Source: Mastigamoeba balamuthi
Lineage: Eukaryota > Evosea > Mastigamoebida > Mastigamoebidae
Direction of reading: 5' to 3'
DNA length: 64,000 nt
Assembly (NCBI GenBank): GCA_902651635.1
Contig: CACRSC010000029.1
Span: 139,022-203,021 of the forward strand
Shown: positions 33,052-44,583 of the stretch, piece by piece
Layout of the letters: every line of letters begins with the position of its first letter
Position numbering within the stretch: position 1 is the stretch's first letter
Position numbers and translations under genes: made by a program
The notes under the pieces: generated by a model
What the model was told of the DNA's origin: nothing
Database searches by the model: none
What the model saw: only the letters and a program-made list of their open reading frames with translations

Positions 33052-35433
33052 GTGCTCTGGGCAGCCATAGTGATGTGCTGGTTTTATGAGAATTTATGCT
33101 TGATTATTTGCAAAAGAAAGGGGTTTTCAGAAGAAAATTACAAAATAACACCTTAAAGAGGCACAATTCGACTACCAAATGTAGCATCACGTGTGACAAT
33201 GAGCTCGTCCTATGGTCCCTCAATGAGATGGCACTAAATACCGCAGCAGATAAGGATGCAGTACCATTGTACAACATGGCACGAGACTGGGGGAGACATA
33301 ATACTGCAACATATTCACAGTCATGAAGTGAAAGGAAGAGGCAAAGAGAGCAAGGCAACCGAAGCACACAAAGCACGTATTAATGAGCATGAAACAGGGA
33401 GCTTAAACGAGTAATCAGGCTTTTCTGCACTAGTGGATAATATGGAACAGGATGCCTAAAAGATCATACACACGAACCTAACCGGAAAGACTTGGCAGTG
33501 CTCAAAGGTTCACCAGTGATGGTACAGAAGAACGAACACATAACTTCCATACAGTCTTTAGTGTAGCACACTCACAATGGCTCTCGAGATGCAAGAAGGA
33601 TGATAGTGACAAAGAAGCCTCAGTGTACCCCTGGCTCTCATTAATGCAGCTGCAAGAAATCAAATCCAGTGAATGGGCAGACTCCGGTGGTATCAACCCA
33701 TAAGGGCACCTACCCACAGAAATGCAGCTTCAGTCACCTCAAAAAGGCCTGAATGGCACTGAAACCCAACAGCAGGCAGTGAGTAGCCATAGTGCGTGAC
33801 TGGCTCAATGATATGAGTCACAAAGACAACATGATGACCTACGAGATCCACAAACGTGCAGCCCCAGGTGACACATTCATATCACCGTTTTCATGCCCTG
33901 ACAGCCATCTAGAAGTCAAAGGCAATGCACATACATATATGGGCAAGGTGAAAGAGCTCACTGCTGCAGATATGGTGATAAAGTGCCCAGAATGAAGCAA
34001 CTGGTATCAGAGATGTGATCTGCAAGGCTCTGACTGTCTTTCGGTGGCATACACATTGCAATGCTGCACCATCTGACCTTTCAGCAAGTGCCAACCAAGA
34101 GCCACAGCTCCCAAAAGCATACATAAGCAATTAACGAGCCACTCCAGGATGGGCCCTGAGCCATTACATGCCAACGATGTCAGAAACACCAGCAAAAGGA
34201 AGTTTATGGCAAAGGTGTCCAACAACAAAACCAACACGCACATGTTCCTCTGGTATGATGTGAAAAGCACGAACCAAAACGGATGAATTCTGGTATCCGT
34301 CTTCCCAGACTTCTGGACTTACCATCTCAATATACACAACACGACTGCCCTTCCCACACACCACCACCCATAAACACCCTTCTCCCTCAGAAGCAGCAAA
34401 CCTGATCCATCAAGGGGCCCATTCCTCACTTGTGCCTCCTGCAAGCTGCTGACAGCCACCACGACTGACTGGGTCGCTTTCCCAGCTCCACACATGAAGG
34501 CCAACATTGCCTCTGATCACTTCTGAGGAAGGTAGGGTGCACACAGCCAGCAGGGTCCTGGAACCGGACCATAGTCTTTTTTGCACAGTAATAATCCAAA
34601 ACAATATCCTGAAGAGACAGTCGACCCCGATACAAATTGCTTCATGGACCAAAACAGCATGCCTGGAATTACAGGCGTTCATAATTAAGAACTGGCAAGC
34701 GGGTTGACCACTGTGTTCAGCTCTCATAAAGGTTCTGGCCGATTGTATAGAGAGAGCACTATCAACTGAGCAATCCATCCAAGGAACGAGGAGTGCACAT
34801 ACTACACTACATTAACAACTGCCCTGCCGACTGCCACGAATTGAAAGGAAGACTTCCAGAGGGTGTGACCCGGGATAACCCGAGAGAGGACAGGTATCAC
34901 AGTCACCATGATAACCGAAATGTAACTTGCACATTCACCAGTGACACTCTGTGTAACCTTGTCACTTGTTCGTTTGGGGGCCAGGAGGTTGAGGGTATGT
35001 TGGGTCATATGGTATGTGAGAACTACTTGTCCGCGGGAAGAAACTGTATCTTGATGTGAAAGGTCTCGGATATGAACATTGCCGTTTCTGACAGCCCTTA
35101 TTCTGCCATTTGAAAAAAGTCAAGGCACGTTTTGAAATAACCGGTCAGTATGTAGCTGCTTGTTTTCACCAGTGTTTCTTTGATATCTGACCAGAGGCTG
35201 TGGCATTATGTGCTGTTAATGGTTTGAATAATTTGCATCGTTACTTCAAAAGATATCTAGGGTCTGATGCACCAGAAAGCCAACCATAACCTTGTTGGTA
35301 CGTCTGGGTCCAAGATGCAGTGAGTATCTTCAGTTCATCCAGCTTTGCTCACTTGTTCTTTATCAACCACTCTGCTGATTCTGTATAACCTGTTCTGTAC
35401 CACACCTAAATATTGAGTGTCTTGACCACCCCC
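33052..35433. other. Central AT-rich island, no gene supported
   Basis: About 2.4 kb of AT-richer DNA. Only short open stretches occur, none with a domain I recognise. Likely old repeat debris. Confidence 0.4.
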
Positions 35434-36116
35434 ATAAATTGAAGCACTGTTTGCAGCCAGATGCCCTACAGCTCGTTGGGCTCAGGCCCCCAATGGTGGT
35501 ATCCTGGGGGATGGCCTCATGTTCACACAGAAAAACCTGACTGAACTGCAGCTCTATGGCCTCTGTGGCTACAGACATCTGCAACAGGTTTGTTCCATAG
35601 CCCACGACTACAACTCCTGGGCAAATGCTGTCATTTACCCAGCGAGCAAGAGTTTGGAATCATAACGAATCTCACTGTACAGGTCAAAGATGTTGGTGGG
35701 ACTCACAGTGAAGGCCAGATCATTGGTGCAGAGCTTTCAAGCAGGAACAACTCACGACCATCTTCTGTAGGGCCAGTAGTGTTTGGCCTTCCCTTGGTTG
35801 AAGAGATCGATGACATTGAACCGTTTGCTGTAGTGCAGGGCCAGTAGGGCGAGTCTCTACAACATCTTTGATCTGTGCAGTGAGATTCATAACGATTCCA
35901 AACTCTTACTCACTGAGTAAAGACGGCATTGGCCCGTTTGTATTTGTGGGCTGTATGACCACAGACATCTGCGAAAGGTAAAATCCAGTGGTCATGGAGC
36001 TGCAGTTCAGTCGGGTGTTTCTGTGTGAGCATGAGGCAACCCCCCAGAAGACCACTGGTGGCCTGAGCCCGACGAGCTGTAGGGCATCTGGCTGCAAACC
36101 GTGCTCCAATTTGTGT
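35434..36116. repeat. Large imperfect inverted repeat, about 270-nt arms
   Basis: Arm 1 (about 35434-35706) and arm 2 (about 35848-36116) are reverse complements at roughly 80 percent identity by eye, separated by about 140 nt. Shared blocks include GCAGCCAGATGCCCTACAGC, the CTGCAGTTCAGTC region, ACAGACATCTGC and GAGTTTGGAATC. Both arms, read in the same relative direction, keep the peptide LQPDALQLVGLRPP and SCSHR, so the arms were once one coding-like sequence duplicated head to head. Family unknown. Confidence 0.75.
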
Positions 36117-36286
36117 CCAAATTGTGGAAGGTGGCCAAGAAACACAATATTTAGGTGATACAGATCAGGTGATACAGAAACAGCTGAGCTCTTGCAGGGA
36201 AACAATTCTGTTTTTTGTTCGATGATGTACTTAATCATTTTGGAATGAGAATCGTGGTGCAAAAAGAGGGTTATAATATCCTCCAA

Positions 36287-37037
36287 CTAGCGGGGTTGCG
36301 TCGTGTTTTTCCTGCTCAAAAGCCCGGGAATTAGCCAACTTGACGTGGCCCAATCCAGGACAATCAGAGTGTGTAGGATATTCCTTGTGAGAGACAACCC
36401 GGAAATATCAGTTTGTGGGATAGACCGTGCCGCACGCATCCATGGCGCACAAGAGTGACAAGAGCATGGACGTGGCCCATGATGATCAAGCTCGTCATGA
36501 CCTGTGCCGTGACTGAACCGCTCATCACGTAACTCAGCAAGGGCAGTGGGCAGGCTGCCTGGGCCAAGATCGCCACCCAGTTGGAGAACAACCCCGACTC
36601 TGTGAGATCTGGCTGAACAAAAGGCACGGGTCGCGAGGCACGGAGTCTGCTTGGGCGCACTCATGGTAGTACACTGCAGAGGCTGTCAACAGGAGTGCGG
36701 TCTGCTGGGTGATCGAATCTGTGCCTGTGGCAGCCAGAGCAGTGCCAACAGCATCCTCCGACTCCTTCTGTGCCACGACCAGTGCCAGGAGGGTGCCGAA
36801 GAGGGTTGTGTTGCGGAGGGTGGCTAGGCATATGAATGCCCATGCTGGCGTCTTCTTCACCCGCGTGCAGCCCATTGTGTGATGGTGGGCGGGTTTTACG
36901 CTCTCGCAACCAGTCAAACGATCTCTTCTGGTTAAAATCACAGTGAGATAATGAGCGAGCTTATCTGTGGGTTTAAGCTGGAAAAAACGCCAGCACAACC
37001 CTGGTACTGGTAATGGTTGGAATCTCCCATTTCTCAA
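36287..37037 (-). pseudogene. Possible broken membrane-protein gene
   Basis: Three overlapping minus-strand frames read like consecutive pieces of one hydrophobic protein: AWAFICLATLRNTTLFGTLL and LLLTASAVYYHECAQ in one frame, then VMSGSVTAQVMTSLIIMGHV and then TLIVLDWATSSWLIPGLL in the next frames. The hydrophobic stretches suggest several membrane helices. I do not recognise the family, and no intact reading frame remains. Confidence 0.3.
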
Positions 37038-38248
37038 ACCCTAGGGGCAGATGCTCAGGAACACGACGGACATGGGTGATACCAGTTATGTAGAGCGAGG
37101 AATAATAAATCGTGATGGAAGACGTCTAGCAGAGTGGTGTGTGTACACTGTAGAAGATGTATGTAAGCAGGGCTGTCTCTGCTGCTGTCAGGTCAGTGCG
37201 GGCCCCAGATCCTCTTGAAAACGAGAATAATATAGTAGAAAGGACACCTTAGAGATAAAATCTTGTACGGGGGCCATCGGATTATTGCCGTTTTAATCAT
37301 GCAGAACAAAAACCCGGGAAGAAACACCCTTATCTCAAAAAAGGGTGCTAAACTAGCTTGAAGACCGTATTCTGTGCACCAAAATGGTTTAAATGATGTC
37401 ATTTCTTTGCGTAAATGTTCACAACATTCCACTATGCTCAAATCCTGGAAATAATCACCGTTAAAAACTTCTCACAGAGAGATCTATTTAATGGCCCCCT
37501 ACCAAAAAAATTCAACAGCCAAAAAAGTATACTGAGTCTCTCTTACCATGGTAAGTGAGCAGCCTCACTGTTTGAATGTTGGAGAAGGTACCTTTTCACA
37601 GTCATCACTGCAGTGTGCATAGGAAAAGGGCTGTGTTGGCCGAAGAGTGATGGCCTCCAAAGTAGCATCCCTGTGTGAACCAAATGCTGCCAGCAATTCA
37701 CAGACTGAGAAACTGAGCAGTCATAACCCTGTACTAGCAGTGTCATGTTGCATGAAACAGCTGAGCAGAGCTGAAGAAGCCCTATGAACTCAAGCGACCG
37801 GCCAGCATGCACATAGGCCCTCGTGTAGCAGTAGGGAAGGCCGTAGTGCAAGCACAGAAGACAGCGGAATCGAGTGGAAATGAACAGGTGTACCATCAAA
37901 GAGTCACAGCCGTCTTTCCTGTTAGGAATACCACAGCATCACAATTCGATCTTTGTCTTCCTAGATGAGTTAGAATCTGATTTGTGGGGTTTGAATTGCT
38001 GTTGTGATAACGAAGTGAAACGAAAACAACGAATCAGATATGCACTGCTGATTCATACCATATGCACAGTTTTTGAAAACCCAAATTTACAGGCACAAGG
38101 GTGCACAGGGAAGAAGGGTACTGTGCTTGTGTACATCTTTCTTCGGGTAGCGCAAACTCAACAATTGGGGGAGGGAAAGAAGCCTATGGTGCCTTACTGC
38201 ATCCGCGGGGACACAGCAGAGGGAAAGAAGGCGTTCTTTTTTTGTTTT
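37038..38248. other. Right part of the AT-rich island, no gene supported
   Basis: No coding, RNA or clear repeat feature recognised. The last 130 bases before AEC copy 2 (from 38249) belong to a promoter region conserved with AEC copy 5. Confidence 0.4.
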
Positions 38249-38378
38249 CTCGGCTAACTTCCAGGAAATTTCCATCTCGGTTCTTCGTTGTCCCGCAAGC
38301 CAAGAGCGAATCACTGGTGGTGACTCCCCCATCCTCAACCCATTTTATAGGCCTTCCTGGCGTCTGGCACGCACCACC
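38249..38378 (+). promoter_or_regulatory. Promoter region of AEC copy 2, conserved with copy 5
   Basis: Closely matches the region upstream of copy 5. Shared segments are CTCGGCTAACTTCCAGGAAA, CCCGCAAGCCAAGAGCGAAT and the partly palindromic TCACTGGTGGTGACTCCCCC. A TTTTATA box at 38343-38349 lies about 30 nt upstream of the ATG, implying a very short 5' UTR. Confidence 0.6.
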
Positions 38379-39908
38379 ATGAGCAGTCTGCAGATCGCGT
38401 TCGGCGTGTGCGCCATTGTGATCGCGCTGGGCTTCCTCATCCGGAGACTTTTCCTCAACACGCCTGATGGACCGGGCAAGATCTCCCTGGTTAGCGCCAT
38501 TCTCGTGAACGTGACGCTCCCTGCCACCCTCATTGGGGCCTTCATGCGGGTACGGCACGTCGAGGCGGAGGGGCTGATCTCGATGGCACTGGGCATCTCT
38601 GTGGACACGTTCATGTTCATCCTAGCGACTGTTTGTTTTCGGTGGATCCCGGGGGTCAACGACAGGAGCTTGCGGCCTTCCGCGCAGGCGACCACGGCGG
38701 GGTTAAACATCAGCCTCTTCTTCTACCCTGTCATCGAGAGCATCGCGGGAATGGAGGGTGTCGCAAAGGTGGCGTGGCTCGACATCCTCAATCTCGTATT
38801 CAACTTCACGGTCGTCCCCATCAACTTCGCGCTGTCGCGGAAGCCTGACGGCGAGACAGGCGTTGTCCAGGAGGCGTCGGGGACGACTTCTGCCGAGGGC
38901 CAGGTCGAGGTAGAGCTCTCGACGTTAAACCGCCCCAAGGAGAGGCTGGCGCCTCAGTTGCAGGAAAACACAGAGATTCGCAACGTGCAAGTCGTGCTCG
39001 TCGTGCCAAAAGAGAAGCCGGTGCTGGAGCCCGAGGCAGAATCGAACCTCGTCGAATCCCTGAAGGAGAGCAACTGCCCACGCGAGCTCGCGGCCGTACA
39101 GAGTGCTCAGAACAGCGGAGCCGGAAAGCAGCAGGAGCTCGCGACACCAGAGAAGAAGACAGAGGAGCCAGCCGACATCTCGCAGAAGTCTGGAGGCGCC
39201 CTCACAGAGGTTGCCGGGACTGAGCCTGCCACAGCGGAGGCCTCAGAGGACGGCGGCAAGAGATCGCTCTGCTGTATACCGCTGGGCCGAGTCACGACCC
39301 CCAAATCCGCAGAAGTCGGGGAGACGAAGAGGCAAGTGAATGGGAATGGAATCGGTGCAGAAACCGTAGCCCCCACGCAGGGAGCACAGGAGCCCACGTT
39401 TAGGCAGATCTGCATGCGCATCGCACTCAGGGTCGGCGTCAACCCGCCGCTGTGGGCGATCCCTATCGGCCTCGCGCTGGGCCTCTCGGGGGCGACGCTT
39501 CCGGCGTTCCTGGAGAGCCTCCTCACGACCATTGCCCACGCCAACAGCGCGCTGTCGTTCTTCGTCATCGGGTTGTTGCTCGACGTGCGCATCAGCATGA
39601 TCAAGAGGCTCTACAAGCCCGCGCTCATGTCACTGGGGCTGCGGTACGGTGTGGGCACCGCGCTGGGACTCATTCTGTACTACACGCTGGGCACGCTGTC
39701 GATCTTCTCGCCGCTGGGCAGGTTCATCCTGCTGGTCGGCTTCGTGATGCCCGTGACGGTCGTGACGTCGGTGTACGCCAAGGAGTGGGGCTGGGACCCG
39801 ACGTTCCCGACGCTGATGGTCAACCTCACGATCATCGTCAGCTTCGTCCTCATCTGGATCCTCTCCGCCGCTGTGGGGCTCCCCGAGATGAACTCATCGT
39901 CATCGTAG
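38379..39908 (+). CDS. AEC/PIN-like membrane transporter, copy 2
   Basis: Single exon, 509 aa, the only plus-strand member. It starts MSSLQIAFGVCAIVIALGFL and has ILVNVTLPATLIGAF, LFFYPVIESIAG, then a long Glu-rich variable loop (about residues 165-340). The C-terminal half has NPPLWAIPIGLALGLSGATL, FVIGLLLDVRIS and FILLVGFVMPVTVV. Copies 2 and 5 share MSSLQ, RLFLNTPDG, RHVEAEGLI and ATLPAF variants and a conserved promoter, so they are sister genes in opposite orientation around copies 3 and 4. Two-half transporter of unknown substrate. Confidence 0.88.
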   Translation: MSSLQIAFGVCAIVIALGFLIRRLFLNTPDGPGKISLVSAILVNVTLPATLIGAFMRVRHVEAEGLISMALGISVDTFMFILATVCFRWIPGVNDRSLRPSAQATTAGLNISLFFYPVIESIAGMEGVAKVAWLDILNLVFNFTVVPINFALSRKPDGETGVVQEASGTTSAEGQVEVELSTLNRPKERLAPQLQENTEIRNVQVVLVVPKEKPVLEPEAESNLVESLKESNCPRELAAVQSAQNSGAGKQQELATPEKKTEEPADISQKSGGALTEVAGTEPATAEASEDGGKRSLCCIPLGRVTTPKSAEVGETKRQVNGNGIGAETVAPTQGAQEPTFRQICMRIALRVGVNPPLWAIPIGLALGLSGATLPAFLESLLTTIAHANSALSFFVIGLLLDVRISMIKRLYKPALMSLGLRYGVGTALGLILYYTLGTLSIFSPLGRFILLVGFVMPVTVVTSVYAKEWGWDPTFPTLMVNLTIIVSFVLIWILSAAVGLPEMNSSSS

Positions 39909-40847
39909 AAAAGCACCTCGCTATGTCATTTCAACGCACAAATACGCAACATGATGTGTTTCTTGTTCAATACTGTATCACCAGACACGTGTCTTTCTTG
40001 GGTGAATAGGGTTAAACCAACACACATCTTAGCCGGATACTATGGTACTCATCCTCAAGGAGATCCGCTCTCCACCCCCCACGACGATTCAGTGACTCAT
40101 CACCTGCCCATTCACCTTCGGGTAATGTCGGTTGGAAATCTGTACCACGCTGAACAAAAACCGCAAAATCGCTTTGTTTGACCATCGTTCACAGCTCTGA
40201 GAGTTGAGTCTTCTGATAGGACCCAGCAGCTTGCTTGTTGTGAGTGTAGTTGAAGTGCTGTTTTGGCGGATTGGTAACACCCGAGACCCCTGAGCTATAA
40301 TCTCTTTTATTGGTATAGTTCGACAGTGACTCTCCTTTTTATCGGTTTCGGGGAGGTTTATTGAAATTGCTTTGCGACTATTCTTGGTTTTATCGCTCGT
40401 TTCTGGCAGGAAAGCGACAATGTCCCTTCAGTGTATCGAGTCTGTAAACACATTTGGCGATGTTTGACAGTCGCCAGATACTTCTTCTGATACTCCTGAT
40501 ATCACACAGGGATTGAATGCTCACGGGTACATAGATATCTCCAAGAAGAGACGGGTGTTCCCTCATGATCAAGCTGAGTTCGATGTGTCCACCACACCCA
40601 AGTTGCCTCCTGGTATGTGATCTGCCAACGCAGAACAGCGTACCTGTGTACCCGCACGCTCAACCTCTGAGTTATCGACCGCCCACCCCTTTTGACCGCT
40701 AGTATGTTAGGACCACAGTCGGCCGTCATGGTGTGCAATGGGCGGAGTGAACTGGAGTACAAGGCAACCAAAGAGTCACAACGGGTTCCGTTGAGAAAAG
40801 CTAATCAATCGCCGTGGTTATGTCATGTGTCTGAGGTGAAAGAGAAA
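39909..40847. other. Spacer between convergent AEC copies 2 and 3
   Basis: AT-richer 3' flanks of two convergent genes. No gene seen. Confidence 0.45.
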
Positions 40848-42341
40848 CTACATCGATGACGATGTCTCAGAGTGAGACTCAGGAAGCCCAACAGCAGTGG
40901 AGAGGATCCAGATGAGGACGAAGCTGACGACGATCGTGAGGTTGACCATCAGCGAGGGGAACGCCGGGTCCCAGCCCCATTCTTTTGCATACACGCACGT
41001 CACCACTGTTGTGGGCATCACGAAGCCGATCAACAGGATGAACCTGCCCAGCGGCGAGAAGATCGACAGCGTGCCCAGCGTGTAGTACAGCACGAAGCCC
41101 AGCGTCAGCCCGATCGAGTACCGCACGGCCATCGACATGAGCGCGGGCTTGTAGAGTCTTTTGATGGTGTCCAGGCGCACGTCGAGCAGCAGCCCGATGA
41201 TGAAGAACGACAGCGCGCTGTTGGCGCTCGCCAGCGTCGTCTGCAGCGACAGCAAGAAGGGCGGCAGGTTGACGCCCGAGAGGCCCAGCGCGAGACCGAT
41301 GGGGATGGCCCACAGCGGCGGGTTGATGCCAACCTTGAGCGAGATCTTCTTAGCCAGTTCCTTCATCGACGGCGCCTCGGGGTCAGGGGTCTCAGCCTGG
41401 CTGCTCTTGACAGGCTCGCCCTGGCCGTCGCCGTCATCGATGGACTTGCACGTCTCCTTTTGGTGGCACTCGCTCCTCGACGCCTCTGCCTCCAACGGCT
41501 CGGCATCCGCACCGCTTGAATTGCGTGGATCCTCAGTGTTCGGCGAAGGCGCTCCTTGTTGACTGCTGATCTTGGCTCTCGATGAGAGCATTCCCTCGCT
41601 CCTTTCTGCTTCGATCATCGACCCGCCTCTCCTGGACTTGTGGCTCTTGCGGTTGTCCACGCACGAGTCGCCCCACGAGGGTCGGTCCACCACGACCTCT
41701 CCCGAGTTCAGGTCCACGACAGACACCACTCGGACGCCGGCGTCCCCGTCCCCGCCCTCCGCCCCGCTCGCTCTGCTGCTCGGGCCACCCATCGTAGAGA
41801 GCTCCACCCCCGTGCTTTCGCTGCTCTCGTTTCCGGGCGCGGTGTCCGGGGAGGCGCTCGCCGGCTGCGGCGGCGGCTTGTGGGCGAGGGCGAAGCTGAG
41901 GGGGATGACCGTGAGGATGAAGACGATGTTGAGCATGTCGAGCCACACGACCTTGGAGAGGCCCTCCATGCCGGCGATGCTCTCGATGACGGGGTAGAAG
42001 AACAGGCTGATGTTCAGCCCCGACGTGCACGTCAGCGCCGCTGGCCGCCAGCTGAGGTCCCCCATCCCCGGGAACCACCGGAAGATCACCGACGCCACCA
42101 CAAACAGCAGCGTGTCCGCCGAGATCCCCAGCGCCATCATGATCAGGCCCTCGGGCTCGACGCGCCGCACGCGGAGGAAGGCGCCGATAAGCGTCGCTGG
42201 CATCGTGACGTTGAGGAGAAGGGCGCTGACCAGAGTCACTTTTCCCGGGCCGTCGGGTCCGCGGAGGAAAAGCCTGCGGATGAGGAAACCCAGCGCAATC
42301 ACGATGGCGCACACGCCGAAGGCGATCTGCAGGCGGCTCAT
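40848..42341 (-). CDS. AEC/PIN-like membrane transporter, copy 3
   Basis: Single exon, 497 aa from MSRLQIAFGVCAIVIALGFL at 42341. The frame is open 38 codons further up, but MSRLQ aligns with the other members. The N-terminal block, NPPLWAIPIGLALGLSGVNL, FIIGLLLDVRLD and FILLIGFVMPTTVV are conserved. The cytosolic loop (about residues 165-345) is rich in Ser, Arg and Glu and differs from its paralogues. The C-terminus ends GLPESHSETSSSM. Closest to copies 1 and 4. Confidence 0.88.
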   Translation of the reverse strand: MSRLQIAFGVCAIVIALGFLIRRLFLRGPDGPGKVTLVSALLLNVTMPATLIGAFLRVRRVEPEGLIMMALGISADTLLFVVASVIFRWFPGMGDLSWRPAALTCTSGLNISLFFYPVIESIAGMEGLSKVVWLDMLNIVFILTVIPLSFALAHKPPPQPASASPDTAPGNESSESTGVELSTMGGPSSRASGAEGGDGDAGVRVVSVVDLNSGEVVVDRPSWGDSCVDNRKSHKSRRGGSMIEAERSEGMLSSRAKISSQQGAPSPNTEDPRNSSGADAEPLEAEASRSECHQKETCKSIDDGDGQGEPVKSSQAETPDPEAPSMKELAKKISLKVGINPPLWAIPIGLALGLSGVNLPPFLLSLQTTLASANSALSFFIIGLLLDVRLDTIKRLYKPALMSMAVRYSIGLTLGFVLYYTLGTLSIFSPLGRFILLIGFVMPTTVVTCVYAKEWGWDPAFPSLMVNLTIVVSFVLIWILSTAVGLPESHSETSSSM

Positions 42342-42775
42342 CCCGGAGTGGGTGTGGTGGAGGTGGGTGGGGATGCGCGGGCGAAATAACAAATGGTGAG
42401 TTTCCTGGAGTGAAATCTTGGGAGTTGCTCCAGATATCGCACTGCTGAACATCACTCCTGCCTGTTTCGTCTACAGCTTTTTCCAGACGTAAGGAGTGAT
42501 CCACCCCATTTGATAACATCGTAGGGGTGATCGAAGAGCGCAGAGTGAGCTCGCCCGTGATGTTGTCCTTTTCCCCGTTGACACGTTGCATTTATCCACA
42601 CGGAAAACAGGCGTCTTGTCGGTTTTTGTCCACCTCACCTGAAATTCAGCCTAGAAAACGCTTCTCCTACGGAGTTGAGGGCGAGGCCTCGTCCCCACTC
42701 AGCCGAGGATCGAGGTAAGCCATAGAACAATTGTGACACATTGTTGGTGCGGTGGTGTTTGCGGTGAGTGGCGCT
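42342..42775. other. Spacer between AEC copies 3 and 4
   Basis: 5' flank of copy 3 and 3' flank of copy 4. Nothing else recognised. Confidence 0.4.
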
Positions 42776-44262
42776 CTACGACGACGACGACGATGCCTCT
42801 GAGTGCATCTCGGGGATACCGACGGCGGTGGAGAGGATCCAGATGAGGACGAAGCTGACGACGATCGTGAGGTTGACCATCAGCGTCGGGAACGCCGGGT
42901 CCCAGCCCCACTCCTTGGCGTACACCGACGTCACGACGGTCGTGGGCATCACGAATCCGACCAGCAGGATGAACCTGCCCAGCGGCGAGAAGATGGGCAG
43001 AGCGCCCAGAGTGTAGTACAGAACTAGTCCCAGCGCCAGTCCGAACGAGTACCGCAGCGCCAGCGACATGAGCGCGGGCTTGTAGAGCTTCTTGAGCGTG
43101 TCCAGGCGCACGTCGAGCAGCAGCCCGATGACGAAGAACGACATGGCGCTGTTGGCGCTCGCCAGGGTTGTCTCGAGCGAGTAGAGGAAGGGAGGGAGCG
43201 TGACGCCCGAGAGGCCCAGCGCGAGACCGATGGGGATGGCCCACAGCGGCGGGTTGACGCCCACCTTGAGCGAGATCCTCTTGCCCAGCTCCTTCATCGA
43301 CGGTCCCGCCTCGTGCGTTGGAGCAGCGGGCGCCTGCGGGCTTTCCAGCGTCTGTGATACCTTTCCGTCCTTATCGCTGGGCTTGCATTTGCAGCAGTCC
43401 ACAGTGGCCTCTGTGTTGCCCACGGGCTTCGGGTGGTCTGTGCTGTCGTTCGTGCTCTGCAAGTTCGGGGATTTAGTCTTTTCGGCCTTTGTTTGCAACC
43501 AACCTTGTGTCCGTTGGGTGAAGACTTGATGCTCCTGCGGAGGTCGCTCCTCTTGGCACGGTCTGCTTCCATCTGGGGGTCAGGAATCGTCTGCCCCGAA
43601 AGAACGTCGACGACAGAGACCACGCGGACACCTTCGCCGCTGCCGTGCGCGCCCTCTGTAAGGTCGAGGGAATCCACGGACGCTAGCCCCGAGGTCGCAT
43701 TCCTCGACTCGTCCAGAGGCGAGAGCTGCACTTCTTTCTTCCCCTCGGAGCAGGGCGTGGACGGCGCCTCCGAGGCGATGTCGGGCGACTGCGGCGGCTT
43801 GTGGGCGAGGGCGAAGCTGAGGGGGATGACCGTGAGGATGAAGACGAGGTTGAGCATGTCCAGCCACACGACCTTGGTGAGGCCGTCCATGCCGGCGATG
43901 CTCTCGATGACGGGGTAGAAGAACAGGCTGATGTTCAGCCCCGACGTGCACGTCAGTGCTGCTGGCCGCCAGCTGAGGTCCCCCATCCCCGGGAACCACC
44001 GGAAGATCACCGACGCCACCACAAACATCACCAGGTCCGCGGAGATCCCCAGCGCGGCCGTGATCAGGCCCTCGGGCTCAATGTGTCGCACGCGGATGAA
44101 GGCGCCGATGAGCGTCGCGGGCATCGTGACGTTGATGAGGATGGCGCTGACCAGCGACACTTTTTGCGGGCCGTCGGGTCCGCGGAGGAAAAGCCTGCGG
44201 ATGAGGTAGCCCAGCGCAATCACGATGGCGCACACGCCGAAAGCGATCTGCAGGCGGCTCAT
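42776..44262 (-). CDS. AEC/PIN-like membrane transporter, copy 4 (one intron)
   Basis: Two exons, 44262-43504 and 43456-42776, give 479 aa. The 47-nt intron (CACAAG|gttggt ... cttgcag|AGC) lies in the region for the variable cytosolic loop; without it the frame breaks. The halves are conserved: ILINVTMPATLIGAF, LFFYPVIESIAG, NPPLWAIPIGLALGLSGVTL, FVIGLLLDVRLD and FILLVGFVMPTTVV. The second half has SFGLALGLVLYYTLGALPI, unlike SIGLTLGF in copies 1 and 3. The only copy with an intron. The C-terminus ends GIPEMHSEASSSSS. Transporter of unknown substrate. Confidence 0.85.
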
Positions 44263-44583
44263 TTGCGTGTTGTGCTAGGGCTGCACAAAATTAAAGTGAG
44301 AGTGGTGACTGTGTTTGATATTCCGACAAGTTCTCCAGATTTCGGACCGGCGAAGATAAGTTTCACGTTTGTCTTTGACGCAGCCCCAGGCGATTGTTTG
44401 TCCACTCAGGCAAGAATAACGGCAGCCCGGAGCTCGCCATGCATCGCGCTCGGACAAATGTGCAGAGGAGGAACCGCAACAAGATGCCTGTTGGCCCTGG
44501 ACACTCTAAATCCCGATAGAAACCAGACAACCGAGGCGCAGACAAGGCTTCACGCATGACGTGTGTTGATGTCGAGGTGGGTG
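44263..44583. other. Spacer between AEC copies 4 and 5
   Basis: Short spacer with an AT-rich stretch (TTTAATTTTG) about 25-30 nt upstream of copy 4 that could serve as its core promoter. No gene seen. Confidence 0.4.
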
